The notes below the pieces were generated by a model that made no database searches, was not told the origin of the DNA, and saw only the letters and a list, made by a program, of their open reading frames with translations. A program made the position numbers and the translations under genes. A stretch of DNA of 64,000 nucleotides from the NCBI GenBank assembly GCA_963765375.1, contig CAVXVZ010000005.1, positions 310,001-374,000 on the forward strand, in the 5' to 3' direction. This stretch comes from Roseiarcus sp963765375 (GTDB taxonomy: Bacteria > Pseudomonadota > Alphaproteobacteria > Rhizobiales > Beijerinckiaceae). Positions 16,344 to 24,627 of the stretch are shown here, piece after piece (position 1 is the first letter of the stretch; every line of letters begins with the position of its first letter).

Positions 16344-16586
16344 TTAATCCGCCGCGGCGCCTCGAGGATCGCCGCCTCCGCGGTTCCCTCCAAGACCGGC
16401 GGCGGCGATCAGGTCGTCGCCGCGCACGTTGACGCCCAAACGTTCGGCGATATCGCCGGCGAGCGAAGCGACGGAGTCGTTGCGCATGAACTCGGCGAGA
16501 AGCTCCAGTTCGCTCTTCTCCTCTTTCCCTTGCGAGCCGGCGAGTCCGCCCTCGTCGGCGGGTCGTGGCTTGAGCTCTGTTTGCAT
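16344..16586 (-). CDS. Small hypothetical protein, 80 aa
   Basis: The open frame has an acidic, gene-like composition (EEKSELELLAEFMRNDSVAS, then LAGDIAERLGVNVRGDDLIA). A Gly/Arg/Ala-rich tail follows. It lies immediately upstream of the DUF1217 gene on the same strand, so it may be the first gene of that unit. A longer frame in another phase over the same DNA looks like an antisense or shadow reading of low-complexity arginines. No family was recognised. It has a predicted helix-turn-helix-like stretch but no motif strong enough for a function. Confidence 0.45.
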   Translation of the reverse strand: MQTELKPRPADEGGLAGSQGKEEKSELELLAEFMRNDSVASLAGDIAERLGVNVRGDDLIAAAGLGGNRGGGDPRGAAAD

Positions 16587-16700
16587 GGTCGCGTCCGGTC
16601 GCCCTTCGGCAGGTCACCGAATACTGCCACGAACGAATGAAGGGCCTGCATGACGAATTGTTACAAAATGCAATGCGCGGTGAAGTCCGCGCCGGCCCCG

Positions 16701-17555
16701 TCAGACGGATTGGAGGGTCTCGACCATGCCTGCGACCCAGCGGCGGCTCGCCAGCGCCAAGGCTCGGGAACGCGCCAGGAGCAACAGCGTGACCTCAGGC
16801 AAAGGCGGAAGGCCCCTGTCGGGGCAGGGCCTCAGTCCATCCGCCGCCAGCCCTTCGATCATCGGCATGACCCCAAGACCGGCCGCGGCGGCGGCGGCGA
16901 GCACGGCGAAGTCGGAGCTCGTGCAAACGATGTCGAATCTCCGCCCGTGGGCGCGCAGCGCGCCCGTCGCCGCCTCGTGTATCGGCGACCCTTGCGGCGC
17001 GACCACGAGCGGCAGCGGCCGATCGCCGGCATGGCCGTCGGACGCCCGACCGAACCAGCGCAGCTGCCCGCGCCACTGTTCGATCCTGTGGGGTTCGCTT
17101 TCGGCTCCGCCGATGACGAACGCAACGTCAAGCGCATTCTGACGAAACGCGGCTGACAGAGCCCGCGAGCTCTCGACCGTCACCTCGAAGGCGACGCGGG
17201 TGTCGGCGTCGGCGCGCAGCCGGGCGAGCCGGGGCGCGAGAACCGAGGCGAATTCGCTCGGCATACCGATGCGCAACGCGCCGTTCCGATTGTTGCGGCC
17301 TCCGACCTCGTCCAGCATGTCGTCGTGCAGCCGAAGCAGGCGCTTTCCGTAATCGAAGCAAACCTCCCCCAGCCCGGACAACTCGAAGCGCCCGCCTTTC
17401 TTGAACAGCGGGGCTTCAACGAGCTCTTCGAGCCGTTTCACCTGCAGGCTGATCGTCGGCTGCGTCCGGCCCAGCTCCTCCGCCGCACGGGTGAAGCCTC
17501 GGGCCTCGACGACCGCGACAAAGGCCCGCAGGATGTCGATGGGAATGCCGCGCAT
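16701..17555 (-). CDS. LysR-family transcriptional regulator
   Basis: The regulator has 284 residues from the ATG at 17555 (MRGIPIDILRAFVAVVEARG). ATGs at 17600 and 17630 give longer forms without homologous sequence. The N-terminal winged helix reads FTRAAEELGRTQPTISLQVK, then RLEELVEAPLFKKGGRFELS. The effector domain follows with GALRIGMPSEFASVLAPRLA near residue 95 and the second lobe around LPLVVAPQGS. The C-terminal segment GLGVMPMIEGL is typical. It is divergent from the receiver-less OmpR-type gene, and the 400-base space between contains an inverted repeat. Target genes cannot be inferred. Confidence 0.88.
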   Translation of the reverse strand: MRGIPIDILRAFVAVVEARGFTRAAEELGRTQPTISLQVKRLEELVEAPLFKKGGRFELSGLGEVCFDYGKRLLRLHDDMLDEVGGRNNRNGALRIGMPSEFASVLAPRLARLRADADTRVAFEVTVESSRALSAAFRQNALDVAFVIGGAESEPHRIEQWRGQLRWFGRASDGHAGDRPLPLVVAPQGSPIHEAATGALRAHGRRFDIVCTSSDFAVLAAAAAAGLGVMPMIEGLAADGLRPCPDRGLPPLPEVTLLLLARSRALALASRRWVAGMVETLQSV

Positions 17556-17966
17556 GAGATCCGCCCGAACCGGTATGGGGTCTGTTTCCCCCTTGTACAT
17601 CGATTCGCGCCGTCCATAACCAACCCACATGCCATCATTGACGCTTCAGCGTTCCGGCGCCCCGAGTTACGGTAAAGACCGCGGGATGATCCGAAATCGC
17701 CGGAGCTCGGCCTGATTTGCGCCGGCGCAAGCGACGTATCGGCTCGAAGACGGAAATACTGTCAAGATGAATCGGAACTCAAGCCATGCAATGCGAAGAG
17801 CTTAGATCCTCGATCTTGCGATGGACGAGCGGCTCTCGCCAAGATTTAATAACTGATTGCTTTACGTATCGTAAATCATTGACAATAAAGCACGTCGTGT
17901 CACGATTCGTTCCGATCTGGCGATTCGCCGGCCGGCGGCGGCGGCAATCGAAATCGGGGGCGGCTG
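17556..17966. promoter_or_regulatory. Divergent intergenic region with an inverted repeat and -35-like hexamer
   Basis: There is no gene here. The segment 17840-17905 is markedly A+T-rich. It contains the perfect inverted repeat TTTACG-TAT-CGTAAA at 17861-17875, followed at 17879-17884 by TTGACA, a consensus -35. A convincing -10 is not visible at the expected distance (ACGATT at 17902). The repeat is placed like an operator for the plus-strand regulator gene that starts at 17967. Confidence 0.4.
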
Positions 17967-18422
17967 ATGCGGATGCTCATTCTGGAGGAGGCCGATCGGG
18001 AGCGGACGGCCATTGAAAGCGCCAACCGTGGGCGCGACGCCGAAATCGGGCGCGCCGACGCCGTCATGCCGGTCGAGCGGCTCTATCTGTTCGCGGGGTG
18101 GACGCTGGAGGAAACCGCGCGGAACCTTGTCAGTCCCGCGGGCCGGCGGGTCGACCTGACCTCGTCCGAGTTCGATCTCTTGCTGGCCTTTGTCCGCCAG
18201 CCGGGGCAAGCGCTCTCGCGCGACGCCCTGCTCGGGACGCTCAGAGGCCGAGAATGGACGTATTTCGATCGTTCGATCGACACGCTCGCGGCGCGACTGC
18301 GCAAGAAGCTGGCTTTCGGCGCCGACCGGCCGCCGCTCGTTCGCTCCGTGCGCGGCGTCGGCTATATTTTCTGCGCCGCGGTCGCCAGGATTTGCCGGGG
18401 AGGACAATCCGCCGCCGCCTGA
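17967..18422 (+). CDS. OmpR-type DNA-binding protein lacking the receiver domain
   Basis: 151 residues, roughly 80 short of a normal response regulator. The C-terminal winged-helix domain is well preserved (residues 45-135). It includes RVDLTSSEFDLLLAFVRQPG, then ALSRDALLGTLRGREWTYFD, RSIDTLAARLRKKLAF and the terminal hairpin VRSVRGVGYIF. The first 35 residues look like a linker and no aspartate-pocket receiver is encoded upstream in any frame. It may act as a phosphorylation-independent regulator or be the relic of a two-component gene. No histidine kinase gene is nearby. The start has GGAGG-like purines just upstream (GGGGGCGGCTG) but is not certain. Confidence 0.65.
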   Translation: MRMLILEEADRERTAIESANRGRDAEIGRADAVMPVERLYLFAGWTLEETARNLVSPAGRRVDLTSSEFDLLLAFVRQPGQALSRDALLGTLRGREWTYFDRSIDTLAARLRKKLAFGADRPPLVRSVRGVGYIFCAAVARICRGGQSAAA

Positions 18423-18592
18423 GGCCGATTGGCCGGCGACGGATGCGATTGGACCGGATGCGTCGCTCATCTGCGCCGCGCGCCCCGCGTCTGGCGCCGG
18501 TCCGATTGACGCGCGGCGAATGCGGCTGCTATCCATAGCGTGGCCGACACTTAACCTCTTGTATTTGAACGAGATCAGGCATTCCGTCGCCG

Positions 18593-19210
18593 ATGATTCG
18601 CTTCCACCGCAACGATTTGCCAGCCGATGCGTCCTTTCGCGAGGCGGCGGCGATCGACACCGAGACGCTGGGGCTTGTCGTCGGGCGGGACCGGCTCTGC
18701 GTCGTCCAGATTTCGCGCGGCGACGGGAGCGCCGACATCGTCCAGATCGACCCCGGCCAGACCCGCGCTCCCAATCTTGAACGCTTGCTCGCCGACCCGA
18801 ACGTCGTCAAGCTCTTCCATTATGGCCGTTTCGACATGGGGGTCCTGCATCATGCCTTCGGCGTCATGGCCGCGCCGGTCTATTGCACCAAGATCGCCTC
18901 CAAGCTCGCCCGCACTTACACCGATCGCCACGGCCTGAAGGATCTCACGCGCGAATTGCTTGGCGTCGAGATCTCGAAGCAGCAGCAGTCGTCGGACTGG
19001 GGGGCCGGAGCGCTCAGCGAGGCCCAGCTCGCTTACGCGGCGTCCGACGTTCTGCATCTGCATGCCCTGCGCGAGAAGCTGAACGCCATGCTCGAGCGCG
19101 AGGGCCGGGCAGGGCACGCCCGCGCCGCGTTCGCCTATTTGCCCGATCGGGTGCGCCTCGACCTCGCGGGATTCGAGGCCATGGACGTTTTCTCCCACGC
19201 TTACCCCTAA
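18593..19210 (+). CDS. RNase D-like 3'-5' exonuclease
   Basis: A 205-residue single-domain DEDD exonuclease. Motif I is AAIDTETLGLVVGRDRLCVV, with the metal-binding Asp and Glu. Motif II is KLFHYGRFDMGVLHHAFGV, and motif III with the YxxxD form is LAYAASDVLHLHALREKL. It lacks the HRDC domains of full RNase D, as is usual for the short alphaproteobacterial paralogue. The expected role is trimming of the 3' ends of stable RNA precursors. It converges on rph, a second 3'-5' RNA-processing enzyme, and the two genes overlap by 4 bases at their ends. Confidence 0.88.
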   Translation: MIRFHRNDLPADASFREAAAIDTETLGLVVGRDRLCVVQISRGDGSADIVQIDPGQTRAPNLERLLADPNVVKLFHYGRFDMGVLHHAFGVMAAPVYCTKIASKLARTYTDRHGLKDLTRELLGVEISKQQQSSDWGAGALSEAQLAYAASDVLHLHALREKLNAMLEREGRAGHARAAFAYLPDRVRLDLAGFEAMDVFSHAYP

Positions 19211-19920
19211 GCGATCGCCGCCTTCTGCAAGGCCACGAGCCGCCCGATGCCGCTCCGCGCCAGCGCCAGCATGTGGATGAGTTCGGCCTCGCTGAACGGC
19301 GCGCCTTCCGCCGAGCCCTGCACCTCGACCAGGCCCCCCGCCCCGGTCATGACGAAATTCGCGTCGGTATGGGCGCTCGAATCCTCCGCGTAATCGAGAT
19401 CGATCACCGCTTCGCCGCCGACGACGCCGCAGGAAACGGCGGCGACATGGTCCTTGAGCGGGCTGTCGCGCAGGATTGAGCGGCTCGCCATCCATTGCAG
19501 GCAATCGCGCAGCGCGACCCACGCCCCGGTGATCGCGGCCGCGCGGGTGCCCCCGTCCGCCTGCAACACGTCGCAATCGATCGTGATCTGCCGCTCGCCG
19601 AGGCGCGGCAAGTCCACCACCGACCTCAGCGACCGGCCGATCAGGCGCTGAATCTCGTGGGAGCGGCCGGAAACCTTGCCGGTGGACGATTCGCGCTTGG
19701 TTCGGGTCAGGGTCGCGCGCGGCAGCATCGCATATTCGGCCGTGACCCATCCTCGTCCCTGGCCGCGCAGCCAAGGCGGCGGCTTGTCCTCGAGCGAGGC
19801 CGCGCAGAGCACGTGCGTATCGCCGAATCGGACGATGCACGAGCCTTCCGCATATCGCGCCACCCCGCGCTCGAAGCTCACGGAGCGCATTTCATCGGCG
19901 GCGCGTTTGGACGGACGCAT
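19207..19920 (-). CDS. rph: Ribonuclease PH
   Basis: A 237-residue phosphorolytic 3'-5' exoribonuclease of tRNA and rRNA maturation. It is a hexameric cytosolic enzyme with a core PNPase-like fold. The opening MRPSKRAADEMRSVSFERGV and the block GWVTAEYAMLPRATLTRTKR are hallmarks. So are GRSHEIQRLIGRSLRSVVDL, the QADGGTRAAAITGAWVAL phosphate-site region, and DLDYAEDSSAHTDANFVMTG. The length matches the family. It lies alone on the minus strand, end to end with the RNase D-like gene. Confidence 0.95.
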   Translation of the reverse strand: MRPSKRAADEMRSVSFERGVARYAEGSCIVRFGDTHVLCAASLEDKPPPWLRGQGRGWVTAEYAMLPRATLTRTKRESSTGKVSGRSHEIQRLIGRSLRSVVDLPRLGERQITIDCDVLQADGGTRAAAITGAWVALRDCLQWMASRSILRDSPLKDHVAAVSCGVVGGEAVIDLDYAEDSSAHTDANFVMTGAGGLVEVQGSAEGAPFSEAELIHMLALARSGIGRLVALQKAAIA

Positions 19921-20061
19921 GAGCGAGCCTCCCTGATTTTAGGCGATTGGCTCTAGCGGCAGACGGGAGTTGAGGCAAATTCTAGCGGGCCAAAGGCGCG
20001 TTGAGCGAGCCGGGCCGGCCGCGTTGACCATAGGCGCCCGCGTCAATAGGGTCGCGGCCCC

Positions 20062-21009
20062 GTGATCCACGACCGAAACGCCATGCCGCCCGCCGAAGAC
20101 GCCGCGCTCGACCCGACGAGGTCGTTTCAGGGGCTCATCCTGACCTTGCAGACCTTCTGGGCGCGACAGGGCTGCGTCATGCTGCAACCCTATGACATGG
20201 AGGTCGGCGCCGGTACGTTTCACCCGGCGACGACGCTGCGCTCCCTCGGCCCCAGGCCGTGGAAGGCCGCCTATGTGCAGCCCTCCCGCCGGCCGAAGGA
20301 CGGACGCTACGGGGAGAACCCCAACCGCCTGCAGCACTATTACCAGTATCAGGTGATCCTGAAGCCCTCGCCTGAAAACCTTCAGGAGCTTTATCTCGAT
20401 TCCCTCGCCGCGATCGGCGTCGACATGGCCCTCCACGACGTGCGCTTCGTCGAGGACGACTGGGAGAGCCCGACGCTCGGGGCGTGGGGCTTGGGGTGGG
20501 AATGCTGGTGCGACGGCATGGAGGTGTCGCAATTCACCTACTTCCAACAGGTCGCGGGATTCGAGTGCGCCCCCGTCTCCGGCGAGCTGACCTATGGCCT
20601 CGAAAGACTCGCGATGTACGTGCAGGGCGTCGAAAGCGTCTACGACATCAATTTCAACGGCCGCGACGGCGAGGCGCGCGTCACCTACGGCGACGTGTTC
20701 CAGCAGGCGGAACAGGAATATTCCCGTTTCAATTTCGAGCACGCCGACACGCAAATCCTGATCCAGCATTTCAAGGACGCGGAGACCGAATGCCGCGCGC
20801 TGCTCGAGCGTGGCGCGGCGGGCGAGCGCCATCTCATGGCGCTGCCGGCCTACGACCAGTGCATCAAAGCGAGCCACGTCTTCAACCTGCTCGACGCCCG
20901 CGGCGCGATCTCGGTCACCGAGCGCCAGAGCTACATCCTGAGAGTGCGCGAACTCGCCAAGGCCTGCGGCGCGGCCTGGCTCAAGACGGCGGGGGGCGGG
21001 GCGGGTTAG
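20062..21009 (+). CDS. glyQ: Glycyl-tRNA synthetase alpha subunit
   Basis: The catalytic subunit of the bacterial alpha2beta2 glycyl-tRNA synthetase, 315 residues from the GTG at 20062. The ATG at 20083 would give a 308-residue form, closer to the usual length. The signature FQGLILTLQTFWARQGCVML is followed by YDMEVGAGTFHPATTLRSLG. The class II core appears in YVQPSRRPKDGRYGENPNRL, then QHYYQYQVILKPSPEN, and the C-terminal YDQCIKASHVFNLLDARGAI. It is followed after 46 bases by glyS, forming the usual glyQS operon. Confidence 0.96.
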   Translation: MIHDRNAMPPAEDAALDPTRSFQGLILTLQTFWARQGCVMLQPYDMEVGAGTFHPATTLRSLGPRPWKAAYVQPSRRPKDGRYGENPNRLQHYYQYQVILKPSPENLQELYLDSLAAIGVDMALHDVRFVEDDWESPTLGAWGLGWECWCDGMEVSQFTYFQQVAGFECAPVSGELTYGLERLAMYVQGVESVYDINFNGRDGEARVTYGDVFQQAEQEYSRFNFEHADTQILIQHFKDAETECRALLERGAAGERHLMALPAYDQCIKASHVFNLLDARGAISVTERQSYILRVRELAKACGAAWLKTAGGGAG

Positions 21010-21055
21010 GCCCGGCTTTTGACTTTCGCTCCTGGCCGTTCCTTAACGAGCTCCG

Positions 21056-23407
21056 ATGCCCGACCTCCTGCTTGAACTCTTCAGCGAAGAAATCCCCGCC
21101 CGCATGCAGCGGCAGGCGGCGGAGGACCTCAAGCGGCTGGTCACCGACGCGCTGGTCGAGCGCAACCTCACTTACGAGGGCGCGCAGAGCTTCGTCACCC
21201 CTCGGCGCTTGACTCTCCATGTCGTGGGCCTGCCGTCGGCCCAGCCCGATCTGCGCGAGGAGCGCAAGGGCCCCCGCGTCGGCGCGCCGGACCCGGCGAT
21301 CCGAGGCTTTCTCAAGAGCGCGGGGCTTAGGCGAATCGAGGATGCGACGATCGTGACCGACCCGAAGAAGGGCCAATTTTATGTCGCGATGATCGAGAAG
21401 CCGGGCCGCGAGACCAAAGACGCGATCGCCGAGATCATCCCGCCGATCGTCCGCTCGTTTCCGTGGCCGAAATCGATGCGCTGGGGTGACTATCGGCCAG
21501 GAGAGAGGCTTGTCGGGGTGGCCGGGGGCGAAGTCGGAATGGACCCCGGAATTGTCAGCGCCATCCATACCGGCACGAACACATTGCGCTGGGTGCGCCC
21601 GCTACGTGGGATCGTCTGCACGCTTGCGACCCAACACGACGCGGCGGAGATCGTCCACTTCGATCTCAATGCGCATGGGATCAAGTCCAGCGATATGACC
21701 TGGGGCCATCGCTTCATGGCGCCCGCGCCGATCCAGGTCCGCCGTTTCGACGATTACGTCGACGCGCTGCAGAAGGCCAAGGTCGTGCTCGACGCCGACC
21801 GGCGCGAGGCGATCATCCTCGCCGACGCCAAGAACCTCGCCTTCGCCCAGGGGCTGGAACTCGTCGAGGACGAAGGCCTGCTCGAGGAAGTCGCGGGGCT
21901 CGTCGAATGGCCGGTCGTGCTGATGGGCGAATTCGAGCCGGCGTTCCTCGATCTGCCGCCCGAAGTGATCCGCGCCACCATCCGCGCCAACCAGAAATGC
22001 TTTGTCCTACGCGACGGCGCCGGCAAGCTCGCCAACAAATTCATCCTGGTCTCGAACCTCGTCGCCCCGGACGGCGGCGCGGCGATCGCGGCCGGCAACG
22101 CTCGCGTCGTGCGCGCGCGCCTCGCCGACGCGCGCCACTTCTGGCAGACCGACCTCGCGCCCCTGCCCGACGCCAAAGACAAGAGCGCGAAACCGCTCGA
22201 CCAGCGGCTCGCCAAGCTCGAGCGGGTCGTCTTTCACGAGAAGCTCGGCACGCAGGGCGAGCGGATCGCGCGGATCGCGGCGCTGGCGCGCGAGCTGGCG
22301 CCGAGGGTCGGCGCCGATCCCGACCTCGCCGAGCGCGCGGCGAAACTCGCCAAGGCCGATCTCGCGACCGAGATGGTCGGCGAGTTCCCCGAGCTTCAGG
22401 GGCTGATGGGCCGCTATTACGCGCTCGCGCAGGGCGAGGAGGAAAGCGTCGCCGACGCCATTGCCGATCATTACCGGCCGCAAGGCCCGAACGACCGCAT
22501 CCCGACGGCGCCGGTATCGATCGCGGTCGCGCTCGCTGACAAGCTCGACACGCTCGTTGGCTTCTGGGCGATCGACGAGAAGCCGACCGGCAGCAAGGAC
22601 CCTTACGCACTGCGGCGCGCGGCGCTCGGCGTGATCCGGATCGTGCTGGAGAATGGGCTGCGATTGAAGCTTCTGGATGCTACTAGATCACGTCTAGCAG
22701 ATCAGTATTTGGAGGCCTTCCTTCGCCCGTACCCGAGCGCGGTGTTTACAAGCTCTTTCGCCAAGAGCGCCGGTATTTCGGAGACCGTTCGGACTCGTTG
22801 GTCGGACCGAGAGGCTCAGACGGTCCCTCACGAAATGACCTACGACGACCACGCACTCTCGGATCTTGACAAAGCGAGTGCCGACCTCCTCGCCTTCTTC
22901 GCCGACCGCCTGAAGGTCTACCTGCGCGACAAGGGCGCGCGGCACGATCTCATCGACGCGGTGTTCGCGCTGCCGGGCCAGGACGACCTGCTCCTGATCG
23001 TCCGCCGGGTCGCGGCGCTCGGGCGCCTGCTCGACACCGAGGACGGCAAGAACCTGCTCGCCGGCTATCGCCGCGCCGCCAACATCCTGCGGGCCGAGGA
23101 AAAGAAAGACGGCGCCGGCGCGTTCGCTCGTCCGCACGATCCCGATGCGCTGAAGTTAGCGGCCGAAAAAGACCTCGCCGATGTTCTCGCCGCGGCGGGC
23201 GCGGCGGCGCGCGAGCGGGTGGCCCGCGAGGATTTCGAGGGCGCGATGCGGGCGCTGGCGACTTTGCGGGCGCCCGTCGACGCCTTTTTCCTCGACGTGA
23301 CGGTCAACGCCGACGACCCGGCCTTGCGCCTGAATCGCCTGAGACTCCTGAACGAATTGCGCGAGGCGATGCATGGCGTCGCGGACTTCTCCAAGGTCGC
23401 GGGATAG
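21056..23407 (+). CDS. glyS: Glycyl-tRNA synthetase beta subunit
   Basis: 783 residues, somewhat longer than the typical 690-700. The N-terminus DLLLELFSEEIPARMQRQAA and the catalytic-support blocks (TPRRLTLHVVGLP, then FPWPKSMRWGDY and HRFMAP) are normal. So are the HD-like region, the YALRRAALGVIRIVLENGLR segment and the C-terminal anticodon-binding domain (NADDPALRLNRLRLLNELRE). The excess lies between about residues 538 and 606, encoded by 22665-22880, where the base composition becomes markedly less GC-rich (LDATRSRLADQYLEAFLRPY onwards). This looks like a lineage-specific insertion just before the DLLAFFADRLKVYLRDKGAR helix. The frame stays open, so the enzyme should be functional. Confidence 0.94.
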   Translation: MPDLLLELFSEEIPARMQRQAAEDLKRLVTDALVERNLTYEGAQSFVTPRRLTLHVVGLPSAQPDLREERKGPRVGAPDPAIRGFLKSAGLRRIEDATIVTDPKKGQFYVAMIEKPGRETKDAIAEIIPPIVRSFPWPKSMRWGDYRPGERLVGVAGGEVGMDPGIVSAIHTGTNTLRWVRPLRGIVCTLATQHDAAEIVHFDLNAHGIKSSDMTWGHRFMAPAPIQVRRFDDYVDALQKAKVVLDADRREAIILADAKNLAFAQGLELVEDEGLLEEVAGLVEWPVVLMGEFEPAFLDLPPEVIRATIRANQKCFVLRDGAGKLANKFILVSNLVAPDGGAAIAAGNARVVRARLADARHFWQTDLAPLPDAKDKSAKPLDQRLAKLERVVFHEKLGTQGERIARIAALARELAPRVGADPDLAERAAKLAKADLATEMVGEFPELQGLMGRYYALAQGEEESVADAIADHYRPQGPNDRIPTAPVSIAVALADKLDTLVGFWAIDEKPTGSKDPYALRRAALGVIRIVLENGLRLKLLDATRSRLADQYLEAFLRPYPSAVFTSSFAKSAGISETVRTRWSDREAQTVPHEMTYDDHALSDLDKASADLLAFFADRLKVYLRDKGARHDLIDAVFALPGQDDLLLIVRRVAALGRLLDTEDGKNLLAGYRRAANILRAEEKKDGAGAFARPHDPDALKLAAEKDLADVLAAAGAAARERVAREDFEGAMRALATLRAPVDAFFLDVTVNADDPALRLNRLRLLNELREAMHGVADFSKVAG

Positions 23408-23417
23408 CCCACAGCCC

Positions 23418-23451
23418 GCCGTCATGGCCGGGCTTGTCCCGGTCATCCACG
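23418..23451 (+). repeat. REP-like repeat, left copy
   Basis: A 34-base element containing GTCATGGCCGGGCTTGTCCC lies 10 bases past the glyS stop. It is the inverse of 23578-23611 with a single difference. The core is itself partly palindromic (GGCCGGGCTTGTCCCGGTC). Elements of this form are recalled as common extragenic repeats in Hyphomicrobiales genomes. Confidence 0.75.
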
Positions 23452-23577
23452 TCTTCGCCGCCGCCGCCGCGTGACGGACCATCAGCCAGACGCGCGGCGG
23501 CTGGGTCTAATCCTCGCCTTGAACCCGGACTGGGCCACCTTTATCTCGGCCTGAACAATTGAACGTACGTCGCGCTG

Positions 23578-23611
23578 CGTGGATGGCCGGGACAAGCCCG
23601 GCCATGACGGC
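23578..23611 (-). repeat. REP-like repeat, right inverted copy
   Basis: The inverse partner of 23418-23451 (GGATGGCCGGGACAAGCCCG core). The pair is separated by 126 bases with no gene. Paired and inverted REPs can form a large hairpin in the transcript or mark a REP-type mobile unit. No REP-associated transposase is visible here. Confidence 0.72.
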
Positions 23612-23645
23612 TGAAGGCGCTCACGCAGCGAGGAGATCGAGGCCT

Positions 23646-23870
23646 ATGAAAGCGCGTGATTTTGATCAGAAATTCGACGCCGGCGCCGATGTCTCTGGCG
23701 ATGTCGACTGGGGCAAGGCGCGCCACCCTAACCTTATGCTCAAGCGCGTCAATGTCGATTTCCCCTCATGGGTCGTGGAAGCCCTCGACCACGAGGCCCG
23801 GCGCCTCGGCGCAACTCGTCAGGCGCTGGTCAAGCTGTGGATCGCGGAGCGCCTCGGAAAAGCGGCCTGA
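23646..23870 (+). CDS. BrnA-like antitoxin, orphan
   Basis: 74 residues from the ATG at 23646, with AGGAG-type purines 12-16 bases upstream. The N-terminal part (FDQKFDAGADVSGDVDWGKA) is followed by KRVNVDFPSWVVEALDHEAR, then RLGATRQALVKLWIAERL. The latter is a ribbon-helix-helix DNA-binding tail as in BrnA antitoxins, which normally neutralise and co-repress with the BrnT ribonuclease. No brnT is present on either side: upstream lies the REP pair and downstream folE. It may be a surviving antitoxin of a lost pair or a transcription factor acting on a distant toxin locus. Confidence 0.7.
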   Translation: MKARDFDQKFDAGADVSGDVDWGKARHPNLMLKRVNVDFPSWVVEALDHEARRLGATRQALVKLWIAERLGKAA

Positions 23871-24000
23871 ATGACCCCGCGCGGGCGTCACGGCCCGGCG
23901 GCTGCCGCTGACATCCTTGCGCCGGGGCACGCCTTTGACATTCCGCCTCGAGCGACTAAATGGCGGCGGGGCGCCATCAGGCGCAAACAGGAAAGTCAGC

Positions 24001-24627
24001 ATGGCGCTGAGGCAAGACACTCACGGCGGACCCGGGTCCGGCGGCGGCAAGGCGATCTCGGACGCCAAAGTCGAGGACGCGTTCCGCACCATCATCAAAT
24101 GGATCGGCGAGGATCCCGATCGTGACGGGCTCGCCGAGACGCCCGACCGCCTGAGGCGCGCCTATCGCGAATATTTCGCCGGCTACGAGGAGGACCCGGA
24201 GGAGGTCCTGCGCAAGACGTTCTCGGAGGTCGACGGCTATGACGAGATGATCGTCTTGCGCGGCGTGACCTTCGAGAGCCATTGCGAGCACCATATCGCG
24301 CCGATCATCGGCCGGGTGTGGGTCGGCTACATTCCCGACAAGCGGGTGGTGGGCATCTCGAAGCTCGCTCGGGTGGTCGAGATCTTCTCCAAGCGGCTGC
24401 AGATCCAGGAGCGGCTCACGGCCCAGATCGCCAACACCGTCAACGACGTCTTGAAGCCCTGCGGCGTCGCCGTCGTGGTGAAGGCCGCGCATCATTGCAT
24501 GATCGACCGCGGCGTCCGCAAGCGCGGCGCCGACCTCGTCACCAGCCGCATGCTCGGGGTGTTTCGCGACCAGCCGGCGACCCGGCAAGAATTCCTGTCG
24601 CTCGTCAACGCCGACACCACCGAGTGA
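24001..24627 (+). CDS. folE: GTP cyclohydrolase I
   Basis: 208 residues from the ATG at 24001, with AGGAAAG 5-11 bases upstream. The frame is open further up but without homology. The enzyme makes 7,8-dihydroneopterin triphosphate, the first step of folate synthesis, as a homodecamer. It shows ETPDRLRRAYREYFAGYEED, then the zinc-site block FESHCEHHIAPIIGRVWVGY and GISKLARVVEIFSKRLQIQE. The second zinc cysteine and histidines are in VVVKAAHHCMIDRGVRKRGA. Its TGA overlaps the ATG of the next gene by one base, indicating coupled translation with the dihydrofolate-reductase-like gene. Confidence 0.96.
   Translation: MALRQDTHGGPGSGGGKAISDAKVEDAFRTIIKWIGEDPDRDGLAETPDRLRRAYREYFAGYEEDPEEVLRKTFSEVDGYDEMIVLRGVTFESHCEHHIAPIIGRVWVGYIPDKRVVGISKLARVVEIFSKRLQIQERLTAQIANTVNDVLKPCGVAVVVKAAHHCMIDRGVRKRGADLVTSRMLGVFRDQPATRQEFLSLVNADTTE

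Noticed and set aside
16258..16617. 119-codon minus-strand frame overlapping the 80-aa hypothetical gene
   Set aside because: Arginine-dominated and in a different phase from the gene-like acidic frame at 16344-16586.
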